From: Roseburia_C sp031555935
GTDB lineage: Bacteria > Bacillota > Clostridia > Lachnospirales > Lachnospiraceae
NCBI GenBank assembly: GCA_031555935.1
Contig: JAVBTX010000013.1
Location: 1-64,000 of the forward strand
Direction of reading: 5' to 3'
DNA: 64,000 nt
Position numbers and translations under genes: made by a program. Below the pieces are notes generated by a model. It was not told the DNA's origin. It ran no database searches and saw only the letters and a list, made by a program, of their open reading frames with translations. How positions within the stretch are numbered: position 1 is the first letter of the stretch; each line of letters opens with the position of its first letter. Below, one piece after another: positions 28,893 through 38,574 of this stretch.

Positions 28893-31800
28893 ATGAAAAG
28901 TATTTTTAAAAAGTTAAAAAAACCGATTGTGGTAGGTATATGTGCTTTAATCATGACGAGTGCCTTAGCCTTGTCAGTATTAGCAATATCAATGGTCTAT
29001 GTAGCAACTTCCAGCGGAAAAATAACGATTACGCCAACAAAAACAGGTTCTGCTGTAAATGGGTATTATGCTTCGTCCGGGTATACAGTTAAGTGGTCTG
29101 GTGTTACGATAGGAGGGACGCAAACAGGTCACATTTATACAGCCAATGAAGTAAATGCTACCGGTGGCGGAACATATAGATATTATATGAATGGAGCGGG
29201 TACAGATAACTATAAGAAATATGGAAAGTTGCAGGGAAACATTACAAAAAAGGCAAGTGATATAGGTGGAACAATCAGTTATAGCTTTAAAGTCGCGGAT
29301 GAAGCCAGTATACCTAATTATATTGCATTCGTCAGAATGCCACCTGGAGAAGGCTGGACCTATTTTGAAAGTGATCTCAGCCTATGGAATAATCAGTCTA
29401 GTGTAGAATATTATAAAAAAATAAAGGGCACTGCGATTACATATCCGGCAGATGTGGATATTACCGCTCCTACGTTGAGTTTATCACTTACAAGAATAGG
29501 AACAGCCTATACGGATAACAAAGGACAAACATGGAGTAGAGAAGCAAGGGTCACAGCAACAGCAACAGATACCGAATCGAGGCCACATACAGCAACTCCT
29601 TTCAGATGGAATAATGGAAGTCTTCAAGCATGGGGAAAAACAGGAAATGCTGTATACTCTTCAAATAATACGGTAGTTACAGATTATTATACATTCAGCA
29701 ATAATGTGACAGTTTCAGTTCAATCAATGGACGGTGTTTCGAACGTAAGTAATGCAAGTTCAATTACAGTAGACGGTATTGATAGAACGGCTCCAATCGT
29801 GACACTTACATGTACGGTTAATAATCCTGTACTTGTAAATGGAAAGGAATGGACAAAGGATACTGTTACAGTGAAAGCAACAGCCTCAGATAGCCAATCC
29901 GGTTTACATGAAAAGGCATATTCATGGAATGGAGGCGGCTGGACTTCGGAAAACACCTACATAGCGCAAAAAAATGAAAAGGTAACAGTTAAAGTAAGAG
30001 ATAATGTTGGAAACGAGTCACCAGCAAATGAAAAGGAAATAGACTGTATTGATAAAACCGCTCCAGAAGTAACACTAACAAGTACGGTTAATAATCCTGT
30101 ACCTGTAAATGGAAAGGAATGGACAAAGGATACTGTTACAGTGACAGCAACAGCCTCAGATAGCCAAACCGGTTTGCATGAAAAGGCATATTCATGGAAT
30201 GGAGGAGGCTGGACCTCGGAAAATACCTACACAGCTCAAAAAAATGAAAAGGTAACAGTTAAAGTAAGAGATAGTGTTGGAAACGAGTCACCAGCAAATG
30301 AAAAGGAAATAGACTGTATTGATAAAACGGCTCCAATCGTGACACTTACATGTACAGTTAATAACCCTGTACTTGTAAATGGAAAGGAATGGACAAAGGA
30401 TTCTGTTACAGTGAAAGCAACTGCCTCAGATAGTCAATCCGGTTTACATGAAAAGGCATATTCATGGAATGGAGGAGGCTGGACCTCAGAAAATACCTAC
30501 ATAGCTCAAGCAAATGAAACGGTAACAGTTATCGTAAGAGATAATGTGGGAAACAATTCACCATTACATAGAGAGGAAATAGACGGTATCGATAAAACCG
30601 CTCCAATAGTGAAACTAACAAGTACGATTAACAATCCTATACTTGTAAATGAAAGGGAATGGACAAAGGATACTGTTACAGTGAAAGCAACAGCCTCAGA
30701 TAGCCAATCCGACTTACATGAAAAGGCATATTCATGGAATGGGGGAGATTGGACATCAGAAAATATCTACATAGCTCAAACAAATGAAACGGTAACAGTT
30801 ATCGTAAGAGATAATGTAGGAAATGAGTCACCAACATATAAAGAAGAAATAGATTGTATTGATAAAACCGCTCCCGAAGTGACACTAACAAGTACGGTTA
30901 ATAATCCTGTACTAGTAAATGGAAAGGAATGGACAAAGGATTCTGTTACGGTGAAAGCAACAGCCTCAGATAGCCAATCCGGTTTACATGAAAAGGCATA
31001 TTCATGGAATGGAGGAGGCTGGACCTCGGAAAATACCTATATAGCTCAAACAAATGAAACGGTAACCGTTGAAGTAAGAGATCATGTTGGAAATACAATA
31101 CCACTATCAGAAAATATAGATTGTATTGATAAAACCCCACCTGAGATATCGGTGAAAATAGTGCTCGACAACCCAATTACAACAGAAGGAAAAGATTGGA
31201 CAAGAGATTTTGTGACATTGGAAGTGGAAGCAGTAGATAATCAATCAGGAATACCTGATGAGCCATATTCATGGGATGATGGTGTAACATGGACCTCAGA
31301 AAATACCTACATAGCTCAAGCAAATGAAACGGTAACAGTTATCGTAAGAGATAATGTAGGAAATCAAGCATCAATTTCAAAAGACATAGAATGCATCGAT
31401 AAAACTGCACCAAAGGCAACTATTTCATTGAAATTGGATGGTGCTCGAATTGTTGATGGTAAAATTTGGACAAAAGACTCTGTGACATTGGTCGTTAAAG
31501 CAACTGATAGTCAGTCAGGCCTTCATGAAACAGCGTATTCATGGGATAATGGTAACACATGGACATCAGATAACACCTATATTGCAGAGGCAAACAGAAC
31601 AATTGATTTGATTGTAAGAGACAAAGTAGGCAACCAGATCCATCTGTCACAAGAAATAGATTACCTTGATAAAACCTTGCCACAGGCATTAATGTCTATA
31701 GAAGTCATTAGCCCACAAGATGTAAATGGGAAAGACTGGACAAGAGATTCTGTTACCCTTACAGTAGTGGCAGAGGATAATCAATCTGGTCTGCATACGA

Positions 31801-33299
31801 AAGCGTATTCATGGAATAATGGCGAGTGGACATCACAAAACACATATACTGCTCACGAAAATGGCATGGTAAGTGTTAACGTAAGAGATTATGTTGGAAA
31901 TACAGTAACAATAAAACAACAAGTCGATTGTATAGATAAAGTTGCTCCAGAAGTTGCATTATCAATGGGCATTAATGGTGCGCATATTATTAATGGTAAA
32001 ATTTGGGCAAGGGAGTTCGTGACATTGGAAGTAACTGCAATTGATAATCTATCCGGTTTGCCTGAAGAAGCATATTCATGGGATGATGGTATAACATGGA
32101 CATCAGATAATACGTATGTTGCAGAAGAAAATGGTACAATTAATCTGCATGTAAGAGATAATGTGGGAAATACGGTAAAATTGATACAAAGCATAGACAA
32201 TATAGATAAGACGCTGCCAGAACTCTCGATTGTAATCAGTGCAAATAATCGTACAATTGACCAATATGAACAGATAAATCTAATGGAAGGTGTATCTGCA
32301 ATTGACATTGAGGAAGGAAATATTACGAATAAAATTCAGATTTCAGTATTTGCCCCAGATACTTCGCTTCGATGTGAAATAGGAGAAGGTTCAAATGCAG
32401 ATTATACATTTAAAGAAGAAGGTGTATGGCAAGCAGTATTCAGCGTAACGGACAGTGCGGGTAAAGTTGTGAGTAAAACGGTTAATATAGTGGTAAGACC
32501 TGCCGCACAAGTAACATATAAAATAAACGATGATGATAAAGATATAACATATCACGGAGATTGGATGATTTATAGCAATGATCCGAGTTTATATCAAGGA
32601 AATCAGCATTATACAAATGAGGTCGATGCATATGTGGAATATAGTTTCAAAGGTACAGAAATTAGCTGGATTGGGGCAACCAATAATAATTTAGGAAAAG
32701 TAGATGTATATATTGATGAAGTTCTGGAAGTAGAAGGATTAGATTTGTATTCTTCAGATGTAGAATGGCAGAAGGTATTATTCAAAAAGACAGGATTGTC
32801 ATATGATATACATACAATAAAAATTGTAGTAACTGGACAAAAAAATATAAATGCCACGGATTGTAATCTGACCATTGATGCTTTTGAATATGTGAGTTAT
32901 GCGAAGCCTGAGAATAAAAGTAAGATTAATGATGATAATTCAGATATTTCTTATAGCGGAAAATGGTTGTATCATATGGACAATTCCAACTTATATGAAG
33001 GAGATCAACATTATTCCAATGAAGAAAATGCATATGTGGAATATAGTTTTGAGGGTACAGAAATCAGTTGGATTGGAGCAACCAATTATAACCTAGGAAA
33101 AGCAGATGTTTATATTGATGAAGTATTGGAAGTAGAAGGAATGGATTTATATTCCCCAGATGTAGAATGGCAGAAATTACTGTTCAACAAATCAGGTTTA
33201 TCTTATGGTCTGCATACATTAAAAATAGTAGTCACCGGGCAGAAGAACGAAAATGCTTCGGATTGTTATGTGACAATTGATTGTTTTGAATGGCGTTGA
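28893..33299 (+). CDS. Giant secreted protein of repeated Ig-like domains with two C-terminal binding modules
   Basis: This 1468-residue protein has an N-terminal signal/anchor segment (about residues 10-33) and a unique ~160-residue region. Then come about ten Ig-like units, each opening DKTAPxVxLT and carrying KAYSWNGG...TSENTY and VRDNVGN; units 2-6 are 89-90 residues and nearly identical. A divergent unit with a bacterial Ig fold follows, then two ~130-residue modules (about 1210-1343 and 1344-1468) with AYVEYSF.GTEISWIGATN, resembling carbohydrate-binding beta-sandwiches. No sorting signal is seen. I start at the ATG with AGAAGGAG upstream rather than the TTG at 28875. Likely a surface or extracellular adhesion/binding protein. 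Confidence 0.8.
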   Translation: MKSIFKKLKKPIVVGICALIMTSALALSVLAISMVYVATSSGKITITPTKTGSAVNGYYASSGYTVKWSGVTIGGTQTGHIYTANEVNATGGGTYRYYMNGAGTDNYKKYGKLQGNITKKASDIGGTISYSFKVADEASIPNYIAFVRMPPGEGWTYFESDLSLWNNQSSVEYYKKIKGTAITYPADVDITAPTLSLSLTRIGTAYTDNKGQTWSREARVTATATDTESRPHTATPFRWNNGSLQAWGKTGNAVYSSNNTVVTDYYTFSNNVTVSVQSMDGVSNVSNASSITVDGIDRTAPIVTLTCTVNNPVLVNGKEWTKDTVTVKATASDSQSGLHEKAYSWNGGGWTSENTYIAQKNEKVTVKVRDNVGNESPANEKEIDCIDKTAPEVTLTSTVNNPVPVNGKEWTKDTVTVTATASDSQTGLHEKAYSWNGGGWTSENTYTAQKNEKVTVKVRDSVGNESPANEKEIDCIDKTAPIVTLTCTVNNPVLVNGKEWTKDSVTVKATASDSQSGLHEKAYSWNGGGWTSENTYIAQANETVTVIVRDNVGNNSPLHREEIDGIDKTAPIVKLTSTINNPILVNEREWTKDTVTVKATASDSQSDLHEKAYSWNGGDWTSENIYIAQTNETVTVIVRDNVGNESPTYKEEIDCIDKTAPEVTLTSTVNNPVLVNGKEWTKDSVTVKATASDSQSGLHEKAYSWNGGGWTSENTYIAQTNETVTVEVRDHVGNTIPLSENIDCIDKTPPEISVKIVLDNPITTEGKDWTRDFVTLEVEAVDNQSGIPDEPYSWDDGVTWTSENTYIAQANETVTVIVRDNVGNQASISKDIECIDKTAPKATISLKLDGARIVDGKIWTKDSVTLVVKATDSQSGLHETAYSWDNGNTWTSDNTYIAEANRTIDLIVRDKVGNQIHLSQEIDYLDKTLPQALMSIEVISPQDVNGKDWTRDSVTLTVVAEDNQSGLHTKAYSWNNGEWTSQNTYTAHENGMVSVNVRDYVGNTVTIKQQVDCIDKVAPEVALSMGINGAHIINGKIWAREFVTLEVTAIDNLSGLPEEAYSWDDGITWTSDNTYVAEENGTINLHVRDNVGNTVKLIQSIDNIDKTLPELSIVISANNRTIDQYEQINLMEGVSAIDIEEGNITNKIQISVFAPDTSLRCEIGEGSNADYTFKEEGVWQAVFSVTDSAGKVVSKTVNIVVRPAAQVTYKINDDDKDITYHGDWMIYSNDPSLYQGNQHYTNEVDAYVEYSFKGTEISWIGATNNNLGKVDVYIDEVLEVEGLDLYSSDVEWQKVLFKKTGLSYDIHTIKIVVTGQKNINATDCNLTIDAFEYVSYAKPENKSKINDDNSDISYSGKWLYHMDNSNLYEGDQHYSNEENAYVEYSFEGTEISWIGATNYNLGKADVYIDEVLEVEGMDLYSPDVEWQKLLFNKSGLSYGLHTLKIVVTGQKNENASDCYVTIDCFEWR
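29781..32204 (+). repeat. Nine tandem ~270-bp coding repeats
   Basis: Unit starts (GATAAAAC... = Asp-Lys-Thr) fall at 29781, 30051, 30321, 30591, 30861, 31128, 31398, 31668 and 31935, giving periods of 270 or 267 bp. The first five units are almost identical at DNA level, later ones diverge. Such arrays expand and contract by recombination, so copy number may vary between strains or be mis-assembled from short reads. Confidence 0.85.
32520..33296 (+). repeat. Two-copy ~402-bp coding repeat at the C-terminus
   Basis: The modules beginning KINDDDKDITYHG (32520) and KINDDNSDISYSG (32922) are 402 bp apart and closely similar throughout, including the shared GTEISWIGATN and YIDEVLEVEG segments. 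They form a duplicated binding module. Confidence 0.8.
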
Positions 33300-33338
33300 T
33301 GTAAATAAGGCAATGTCAATTAGATAAGCATGAAGCCC

Positions 33339-33379
33339 AAGAGCAGCGTTTGTAGAAATACATAACCTGCTCTTTTTTT
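33339..33379 (+). terminator. Intrinsic terminator after the Ig-repeat protein
   Basis: AAGAGCAG (33339-33346) pairs with CTGCTCTT (33367-33374) and is followed by a T-run. Confidence 0.8.
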
Positions 33380-33488
33380 ACCAAGATTTATATACTTGCA
33401 AGACTGGTTGTGATAAAATAAAAAAAGTTTGTAACAAAAATCAAACGGAACCGTCTAATCTATGAAACCAAGAAAGGAGGGCGATGAT

Positions 33489-33661
33489 TTGGATACAGAT
33501 TTAGAACAGCTATACAATTTATATTACATGCCAATCTGGGAACATGGAACAGCGATGTATTGATCAATGCAAATATTTCGTTGCTGACGCTCATTACAGG
33601 AATTACAATCGGAATTATTTTATTAATAATAGCATTTATTAATCGTCAGAAAAAAATATGA
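33489..33661 (+). pseudogene. Possible broken small membrane-protein gene
   Basis: AAAGGAGG is well placed before a TTG at 33489 that opens DTDLEQLYNLYYMPIWEHGT but stops after 24 codons. The adjacent frame continues with TWNSDVLINANIS, then one strongly hydrophobic stretch and RQKKI, ending at 33661. The strong ribosome site and the clean membrane segment suggest one small gene split by a frameshift. I do not recognise the family. Confidence 0.35.
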
Positions 33662-33693
33662 TGCAATGCAGAAGGTTGAAGGAGGAAGAATAG

Positions 33694-34047
33694 ATGTTAT
33701 TTATAGAATATCCAAAATGTTCAACCTGCCAAAAGGCTAAAAAATGGTTGGATACACATAATATCACATATACAGAGCGGCATATTGTCGAGGACAATCC
33801 AACTTATGATGAATTAAAGGAATGGCATGAACGGAGTGGACAACCACTTAAGAAATTCTTTAATACGAGTGGTATCCTTTATAAAGAAATGCAACTGAAA
33901 GACAAGCTGCCGACCATGAGCGAAGAAGAACAACTAAAGCTTCTGGCAACGAATGGAATGCTTGTGAAGCGGCCAATGATTGTAGATGATGAGACTGTGC
34001 TTACTGGATTTAAGGAAGCGCAGTGGGAAGAGAAAATGTTTGGTTAG
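33694..34047 (+). CDS. ArsC/Spx family protein (arsenate reductase-like)
   Basis: A 117-residue thioredoxin-fold protein with CSTCQKAKKWL near the N-terminus (CxxC) and the family's LVKRPMIVDDETVLTGFKE C-terminal motif. Members include YffB-like proteins and true arsenate reductases; no ars genes are near, so arsenate reduction is not assured. GGAGG precedes the ATG. It heads a run of small co-directional genes (GyrI-like, GNAT, membrane protein, MFS). Confidence 0.88.
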   Translation: MLFIEYPKCSTCQKAKKWLDTHNITYTERHIVEDNPTYDELKEWHERSGQPLKKFFNTSGILYKEMQLKDKLPTMSEEEQLKLLATNGMLVKRPMIVDDETVLTGFKEAQWEEKMFG

Positions 34048-34076
34048 AGACAACATAAAAAATGGAGGGAACCAAC

Positions 34077-34703
34077 ATGAGCTTTGACTTCAAAAAAGAA
34101 TACAAAGAATTTTATCTGCCAAAAAATAAACCGGGTATTGTAGAAATTCCACCGATGAACTATATCGCTGTTCGTGGCAAAGGCGACCCGAATATAGAAG
34201 GCAGCGAGTATAAAAAATCAATCGAATTACTCTATGGTATTGCATACACCATCAAAATGAGCAAAAAGGGAAATCACCAAATAGAGGGATATTTTGATTA
34301 CGTTGTTCCGCCACTAGAAGGTTTTTGGTGGCAGGATGGTGTTGCTGGTGTGGATTATGCCCACAAAGAAAATTTTAATTTTATATCCGTAATTCGTTTG
34401 CCTGACTTTGTAACAAAGATGGATTTTGAATGGGCGATGAAAGAGGCAACCGAGAAAAAGAAAACGGACTTTTCAAAAGTTGAGTTTATGACTTATGATG
34501 AAGGTCTATGTGTTCAATGTATGCACATTGGTTCTTATGATGAAGAACCGGCCACAGTCGCATTGATGCATGAATATATGAAGGCGGAAGGCTACGAGTT
34601 AGAGATAAATGATTGTCGATTGCATCATGAGATTTATTTAAGTGATGCTAGAAAAGTAGCGCCAGAAAAGTTAAAAACGGTTATTCGGCATCCGATCAAG
34701 TAG
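34077..34703 (+). CDS. GyrI-like small-molecule-binding domain protein
   Basis: This 208-residue protein has the GyrI-like/SHS2-type pattern EIPPMNYIAVRGKGDPN followed by EGFWWQDG and the C-terminal LHHEIYLSDARKVAPEKLKT. Such proteins bind hydrophobic small molecules and are often near transporters or acetyltransferases; function here is unknown. I place the start at the ATG at 34077 because GGAGGG lies directly before it; the upstream ATG at 34062 overlaps that ribosome site. Confidence 0.85.
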   Translation: MSFDFKKEYKEFYLPKNKPGIVEIPPMNYIAVRGKGDPNIEGSEYKKSIELLYGIAYTIKMSKKGNHQIEGYFDYVVPPLEGFWWQDGVAGVDYAHKENFNFISVIRLPDFVTKMDFEWAMKEATEKKKTDFSKVEFMTYDEGLCVQCMHIGSYDEEPATVALMHEYMKAEGYELEINDCRLHHEIYLSDARKVAPEKLKTVIRHPIK

Positions 34704-34726
34704 ATACTTAAGAAAGAGGTTTCAAG

Positions 34727-35245
34727 ATGATTACGATTAGGACTTGTACAAAAGACGATATTCTTCTTTTATCAGAAATTTCAACAAAAACATTTGCAGA
34801 TACATTCCGTGGAACCACCTCGGAGGAGAATCTGGAGGATTTTTTGAAAGCCTCTTATCAAACGGACAAGCTGGAGAAGGAAATGGAACATCCGGATTCG
34901 ACATTTTATTTTACTTATGTGGATGGTGAACTGGCGGGATATCTTAAAATCAATTTGGGAGGTGCCCAGACTGAGATTCATGACCCGGCAGCAGGTGAAC
35001 TGGAACGGATATATGTGCTAAAAGAATTCCAGGGCAGAGGAATTGGGCGTTTTCAGATGGAGCAAGCCTTAGAGTTGGTTCGAGAAGCTGGAAAAGCTTA
35101 TATCTGGCTCGGGGTGTGGGAACACAATGAGCGGGCAAAGGATTTTTATCAGAGGTATGGTTTTTATCAAATTAGTAGCCATGATTTTCCGGTCGGAGAT
35201 GATATTCAAACGGATCTTATTCTTCGGAAGAATTTCAATAAATAG
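34727..35245 (+). CDS. GNAT family N-acetyltransferase
   Basis: A 172-residue acetyltransferase with the acetyl-CoA loop FQGRGIGRFQMEQAL and the C-terminal WLGVWEHNERAKDFYQRYGF, typical of the YhhY/PaiA-like branch. AGAAAGAGG precedes the ATG. It lies 23 bp after the GyrI-like gene and likely belongs to the same transcript. Substrate unknown. Confidence 0.92.
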   Translation: MITIRTCTKDDILLLSEISTKTFADTFRGTTSEENLEDFLKASYQTDKLEKEMEHPDSTFYFTYVDGELAGYLKINLGGAQTEIHDPAAGELERIYVLKEFQGRGIGRFQMEQALELVREAGKAYIWLGVWEHNERAKDFYQRYGFYQISSHDFPVGDDIQTDLILRKNFNK

Positions 35246-35271
35246 CTAGAAAAATGAGGAGGATATGGATA

Positions 35272-35553
35272 ATGAAACACAAAGACATCTCTTATGAAAA
35301 CCGCTATAAACACAAATTAAATATGCTTGAACCGGGGCTTGTCATGATAAAAGTCATTGGGGTGTTGCTTTGCGTTGGCGTTTTTCTTTGGGCAGTCGGG
35401 TGGAGACCATTATCAATTATCCTCTTTATTTTAGCAGGGGGTGTGTTTATTACTCTGCTAATCCTTATTATTATTGAAGCACATCAAGATAAGGTGCTAA
35501 ATGATATAGCAATGCACGAAAATAAGGAAAAATACAATGATAACATCAAATAA
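35272..35553 (+). CDS. Small two-TM membrane protein
   Basis: A 93-residue protein with two adjacent hydrophobic segments (GLVMIKVIGVLLCVGVFLW and the IILFILAGGVFITLLILII region) and charged ends. AGGAGG sits before the ATG at 35272; an ATG at 35254 lies on that site and is unlikely. Its end overlaps the MFS transporter by 17 bp, so the two are co-translated. Function unknown. Confidence 0.7.
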   Translation: MKHKDISYENRYKHKLNMLEPGLVMIKVIGVLLCVGVFLWAVGWRPLSIILFILAGGVFITLLILIIIEAHQDKVLNDIAMHENKEKYNDNIK

Positions 35554-36754
35554 TTGGAAAAGAAATTTTTTTACTATCTGGACAGGGCAGGCATTTTCAC
35601 AATTTTCAAGCTCTGTCCTACAGTTTGCAATCGTATGGTATTTAACAGATAAAACCGGTTCAGCAATGGTTTTATCTGTTGCCATGCTGATGGGATTTTT
35701 GCCGCAGGGCATTTTAGGTCTGTTTATAGGTGTATATATTGATCGATATAGCAGAAAGCGTATTATGATGATATCGGATTCATTTATCGCGGCGGCCAGT
35801 TTAATCATGGTGATAGCTGGATGGATGGGGATGCTATCAACAGAACTGATTCTGGTGGTGTTAATGCTTCGATCCATTGGTTCCGCATTTCATAATCCAT
35901 GTCTACAGGCAGTGACTCCTCAGATTGTGCCACCAGACCAATTGACTAGATGCTCTGGATACTCGCAGGCAGTGGAGTCTGTATCGCAGATTTTAAGTCC
36001 GGCAGTTGCGGCGGTACTATATAGTTCGTGGAGTTTAAGCCGGATTGTTTTTCTGGATGTTATCGGAGCATTCATTGCGGTATTCACATTGGGGATTACC
36101 GTAATACCGGAATTGCATCAAGATAGAAATAGCGGGAAGGTTCAGGTCTTACGAGAAGCGAAAGAAGGATTTCAAATTCTCCGGATGAATAAGGGAATGC
36201 TTGGATTGGTATTAATTGGCAGTATATACACGATAGCATTAATGCCAACCAGCGCATTATTTCCATTGATGAGTATGTCTTATTTCAATGGTACCAGTAC
36301 AAATGCAAGTGTTGTAGAAGTGGTATTTTCAGTAGGTCTTTTGTTTGGCTCATTAATAATAGCAAAATGGGGCGGAACAAAGAATAGAGTCTATTCCATC
36401 ATTGGTTCGTATCTGCTGATGAGTTTTAGCTTATTTATTTCGGGAGTTCTGCCACCAAGTGGTTTTTTTGTATTTGTAATTTGTTCCTGGTTAATGGGTG
36501 TCTCCGGACCATTTTATTGGGGAGCGTATACCCCGTTATTGCAAAGTAATTTTGAAGCGAAGTATCTAGGTCGGGTGCTGTCGCTAGCCAGCAGTATACG
36601 GCTACTCAGTGGGCCGATTGGATTAGCTGTTTCAGGAGTTTTGGCAGAGAAATATGGTGTTGATAAATGGTTTCTTATTGCCGGCGGGCTGGTGTTGCTG
36701 GCCTCATTCTTATGTATGATGGTACCGTCTGTGCGTAATTGTGATACAGATTAA
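35537..36754 (+). CDS. MFS transporter, macrolide-efflux-like (MFS_3)
   Basis: A 405-residue protein with about twelve membrane segments. The opening NNWKRNFFTIWTGQAFSQFSS and GVYIDRYSRKRIMMISD (MFS motif A in the TM2-3 loop) are typical of the MefA-like group of drug and unknown-substrate exporters. It may export a macrolide or other toxic compound; substrate not predictable. It starts inside the preceding small gene and is followed by a bidirectional terminator. Confidence 0.88.
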   Translation: MITSNNWKRNFFTIWTGQAFSQFSSSVLQFAIVWYLTDKTGSAMVLSVAMLMGFLPQGILGLFIGVYIDRYSRKRIMMISDSFIAAASLIMVIAGWMGMLSTELILVVLMLRSIGSAFHNPCLQAVTPQIVPPDQLTRCSGYSQAVESVSQILSPAVAAVLYSSWSLSRIVFLDVIGAFIAVFTLGITVIPELHQDRNSGKVQVLREAKEGFQILRMNKGMLGLVLIGSIYTIALMPTSALFPLMSMSYFNGTSTNASVVEVVFSVGLLFGSLIIAKWGGTKNRVYSIIGSYLLMSFSLFISGVLPPSGFFVFVICSWLMGVSGPFYWGAYTPLLQSNFEAKYLGRVLSLASSIRLLSGPIGLAVSGVLAEKYGVDKWFLIAGGLVLLASFLCMMVPSVRNCDTD

Positions 36755-36756
36755 AA

Positions 36757-36817
36757 ATAAAAAGCGTGGAACGCTTCGCATCAATTAAATCGTGCGTTGT
36801 GTAACCACGCTTTTATT
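36757..36817. terminator. Bidirectional terminator between MFS and HTH genes
   Basis: AAAGCGTGG (36761-36769) pairs with CCACGCTTT (36805-36813). T-runs lie on both outer sides, so it serves the convergent MFS and HTH genes; it overlaps the last codon of the latter. Confidence 0.7.
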
Positions 36818-37019
36818 TTGTGAAATGTACAATATCATTTGGAGTACAGTTTAATATGATGCATAGCTTTTCAACTGTAAGTAACGTAATATTTTTGTTT
36901 TTCTTTAGAGAATCAAGTGTCTTATTATCAATACCAGATTGTAGTAGCTGATATTGAGAAACTTCTTTTGATTTCATTGTTTTCCATAACGGACCATAAT
37001 CAAGAATAAAAATCACCAA
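36813..37019 (-). CDS. Small Cro/C1-type HTH regulator
   Basis: A 68-residue single-domain HTH protein (YQLLQSGIDNKTLDSLKKNK, then TVEKLCIILNCTPNDIVHF), the same HTH_26-like type as the first gene of the defence island. The start is a GTG with AAAAGG just upstream. Target unknown; the divergent neighbour is the 76-residue gene at 37146. Confidence 0.75.
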   Translation of the reverse strand: MVIFILDYGPLWKTMKSKEVSQYQLLQSGIDNKTLDSLKKNKNITLLTVEKLCIILNCTPNDIVHFTK

Positions 37020-37145
37020 CCTTTTTTGTACTATATAAATTATATGAGGATGTTGTGGAAATAAACATTGTGGAGATAATCACAACATGATATAATCACA
37101 GAATGATAAAATAATTTGAAAAAATTTATTGGAGGGTGAAGACAC

Positions 37146-37376
37146 ATGGATAAACTAGTACAGATTTTTGAAACTTTTAAATCTAGTGAATATTATAATG
37201 ATTCATCAATAGAAATTAATCTTGATTGGCTAAAGACCAAGCTAGGGGCAGAAGATTTAGAAGAATTAGAAAAACAGATTTATGGAATTATATTAGAGAA
37301 CGAAGAAGAACTTTTTGTAAATTGTATTAGATATGTATATGATATTTTTCAAGAGATAGCCATAAAGAAAAGTTAA
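37146..37376 (+). CDS. Hypothetical 76-residue acidic protein
   Basis: GGAGG lies ~10 bp before the ATG. The protein is acidic and helical (LKTKLGAEDLEELEKQIYGI...). It has no recognised motif. It is divergent from the small HTH gene; a link is possible but unproven. Confidence 0.55.
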   Translation: MDKLVQIFETFKSSEYYNDSSIEINLDWLKTKLGAEDLEELEKQIYGIILENEEELFVNCIRYVYDIFQEIAIKKS

Positions 37377-37400
37377 ATCAAGTGGTAGTCTTAATTTTCA

Positions 37401-37541
37401 CATGCCAAGCTCCTTGATGTTCCAGATGATTATGATTTAGTGTGTCTTTTGCCTGTTGGAATTGCTGACGAAAACGTGACTACAAAAACTAAAAAGAAGC
37501 CTTTTACCGAACGTGCATGTTATAATAGGTTCAATATATAA
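37401..37541 (+). pseudogene. C-terminal remnant of a nitroreductase gene
   Basis: The frame from 37401 reads HAKLLDVPDDYDLVCLLPVG, then KKKPFTERACYNRF and a TAA at 37539-37541. This matches the last ~45 residues of nitroreductases (LxxxPxxYxLVxLLPxG ... KKPFxERxxYNRF). A stop precedes it directly and no start exists, so only the tail survives. Confidence 0.75.
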
Positions 37542-37576
37542 ACATAGCTCCAAATTGGCGCAATCACATACATAAA

Positions 37577-38431
37577 TCAACAGTCAGCCACCCGTCGGTA
37601 TTCCTTCGGAGAAACCCCAATATGCTTGTGAAATAACCGGCTAAAATAAAGCGCGTTTTCGTATCCAATAATAGAAGCAATTTCATTAATCGAATAATCA
37701 GTAGTCTCAAGTAGTATTTTAGCATTGGACAAACGGATATCCAAAAGGTATTGCAGCGGGGTCATGCCAGTGTATTGCTTGAATTTACGAAAGAAAGAAC
37801 TAATCGTAAATCCTTTGCTTGTGGCGTAAGATTCGATATTAATATTTTCACGGTAATGTTCATGAAAATAAGTTGTCGCATGATCAATATCCTCAAAAGA
37901 AAAGAATTCTTTGTTGAGCGAAAATGCTTTATCGAATCGCCCCATCATAATAAGTAATTGAGTGAAAAAAAGCGCAGCAGATTCTTCATAAAAATCTTTT
38001 TGCAATTGCAATTCTAAAATTATTTTCTCAAAATAATGTGCATAATTTGAGTTCGTACCGACCGGTATCACATGTGTACTTGTATCAATGTTATGCGCTC
38101 TAAATAACTCAGGAATATTTTGACCTGAAAAGTGAATCCAATAGATGTTAGGTTGGTCGATTCCATAATAGATATATTTCTGTGTTTCACGCGGAGCATA
38201 AAGAATCATATTTCCGGCATTAACGATAGTTGGTGAATCATCATCAAAGTAAAAATATCCCTTCCCAGCAGCAATATAAATTAATTGATAATCACTTCTT
38301 CCATCTGGTCTACCGGTCGGAAGTTCTAATCGCGAGTATAGTCGATAAGTACCACAGCTATTAATAATCAGAGCGTTATCTTTGTTTGAGTTCCCCTCTG
38401 GATATGGAGAATTAGCATAATTTAAAAACAT
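37577..38431 (-). CDS. AraC family transcriptional regulator
   Basis: This 284-residue regulator has an N-terminal cupin-like sugar-sensing domain (about 1-150) and a C-terminal pair of HTHs ending in ANALYFSRLFHKHIGVSPKEYRR-type sequence (YENALYFSRLFHKHIGVSPK). GAGG precedes the ATG. It diverges from the GH53 galactanase gene, so it probably senses galactan-derived sugars and activates that gene (inference). Confidence 0.92.
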   Translation of the reverse strand: MFLNYANSPYPEGNSNKDNALIINSCGTYRLYSRLELPTGRPDGRSDYQLIYIAAGKGYFYFDDDSPTIVNAGNMILYAPRETQKYIYYGIDQPNIYWIHFSGQNIPELFRAHNIDTSTHVIPVGTNSNYAHYFEKIILELQLQKDFYEESAALFFTQLLIMMGRFDKAFSLNKEFFSFEDIDHATTYFHEHYRENINIESYATSKGFTISSFFRKFKQYTGMTPLQYLLDIRLSNAKILLETTDYSINEIASIIGYENALYFSRLFHKHIGVSPKEYRRVADC

Positions 38432-38574
38432 AATATGACCTCAACTTTCCGCCGCCTGTTTTTACCTCTACTTTCCTATCTTTTGACAAGAATGTGCATA
38501 TATTATACAACTTTATTTATAGAAAATAAAGAACGATGCTGATAAAATAATAATATTATAGGAGGATGGTATCA

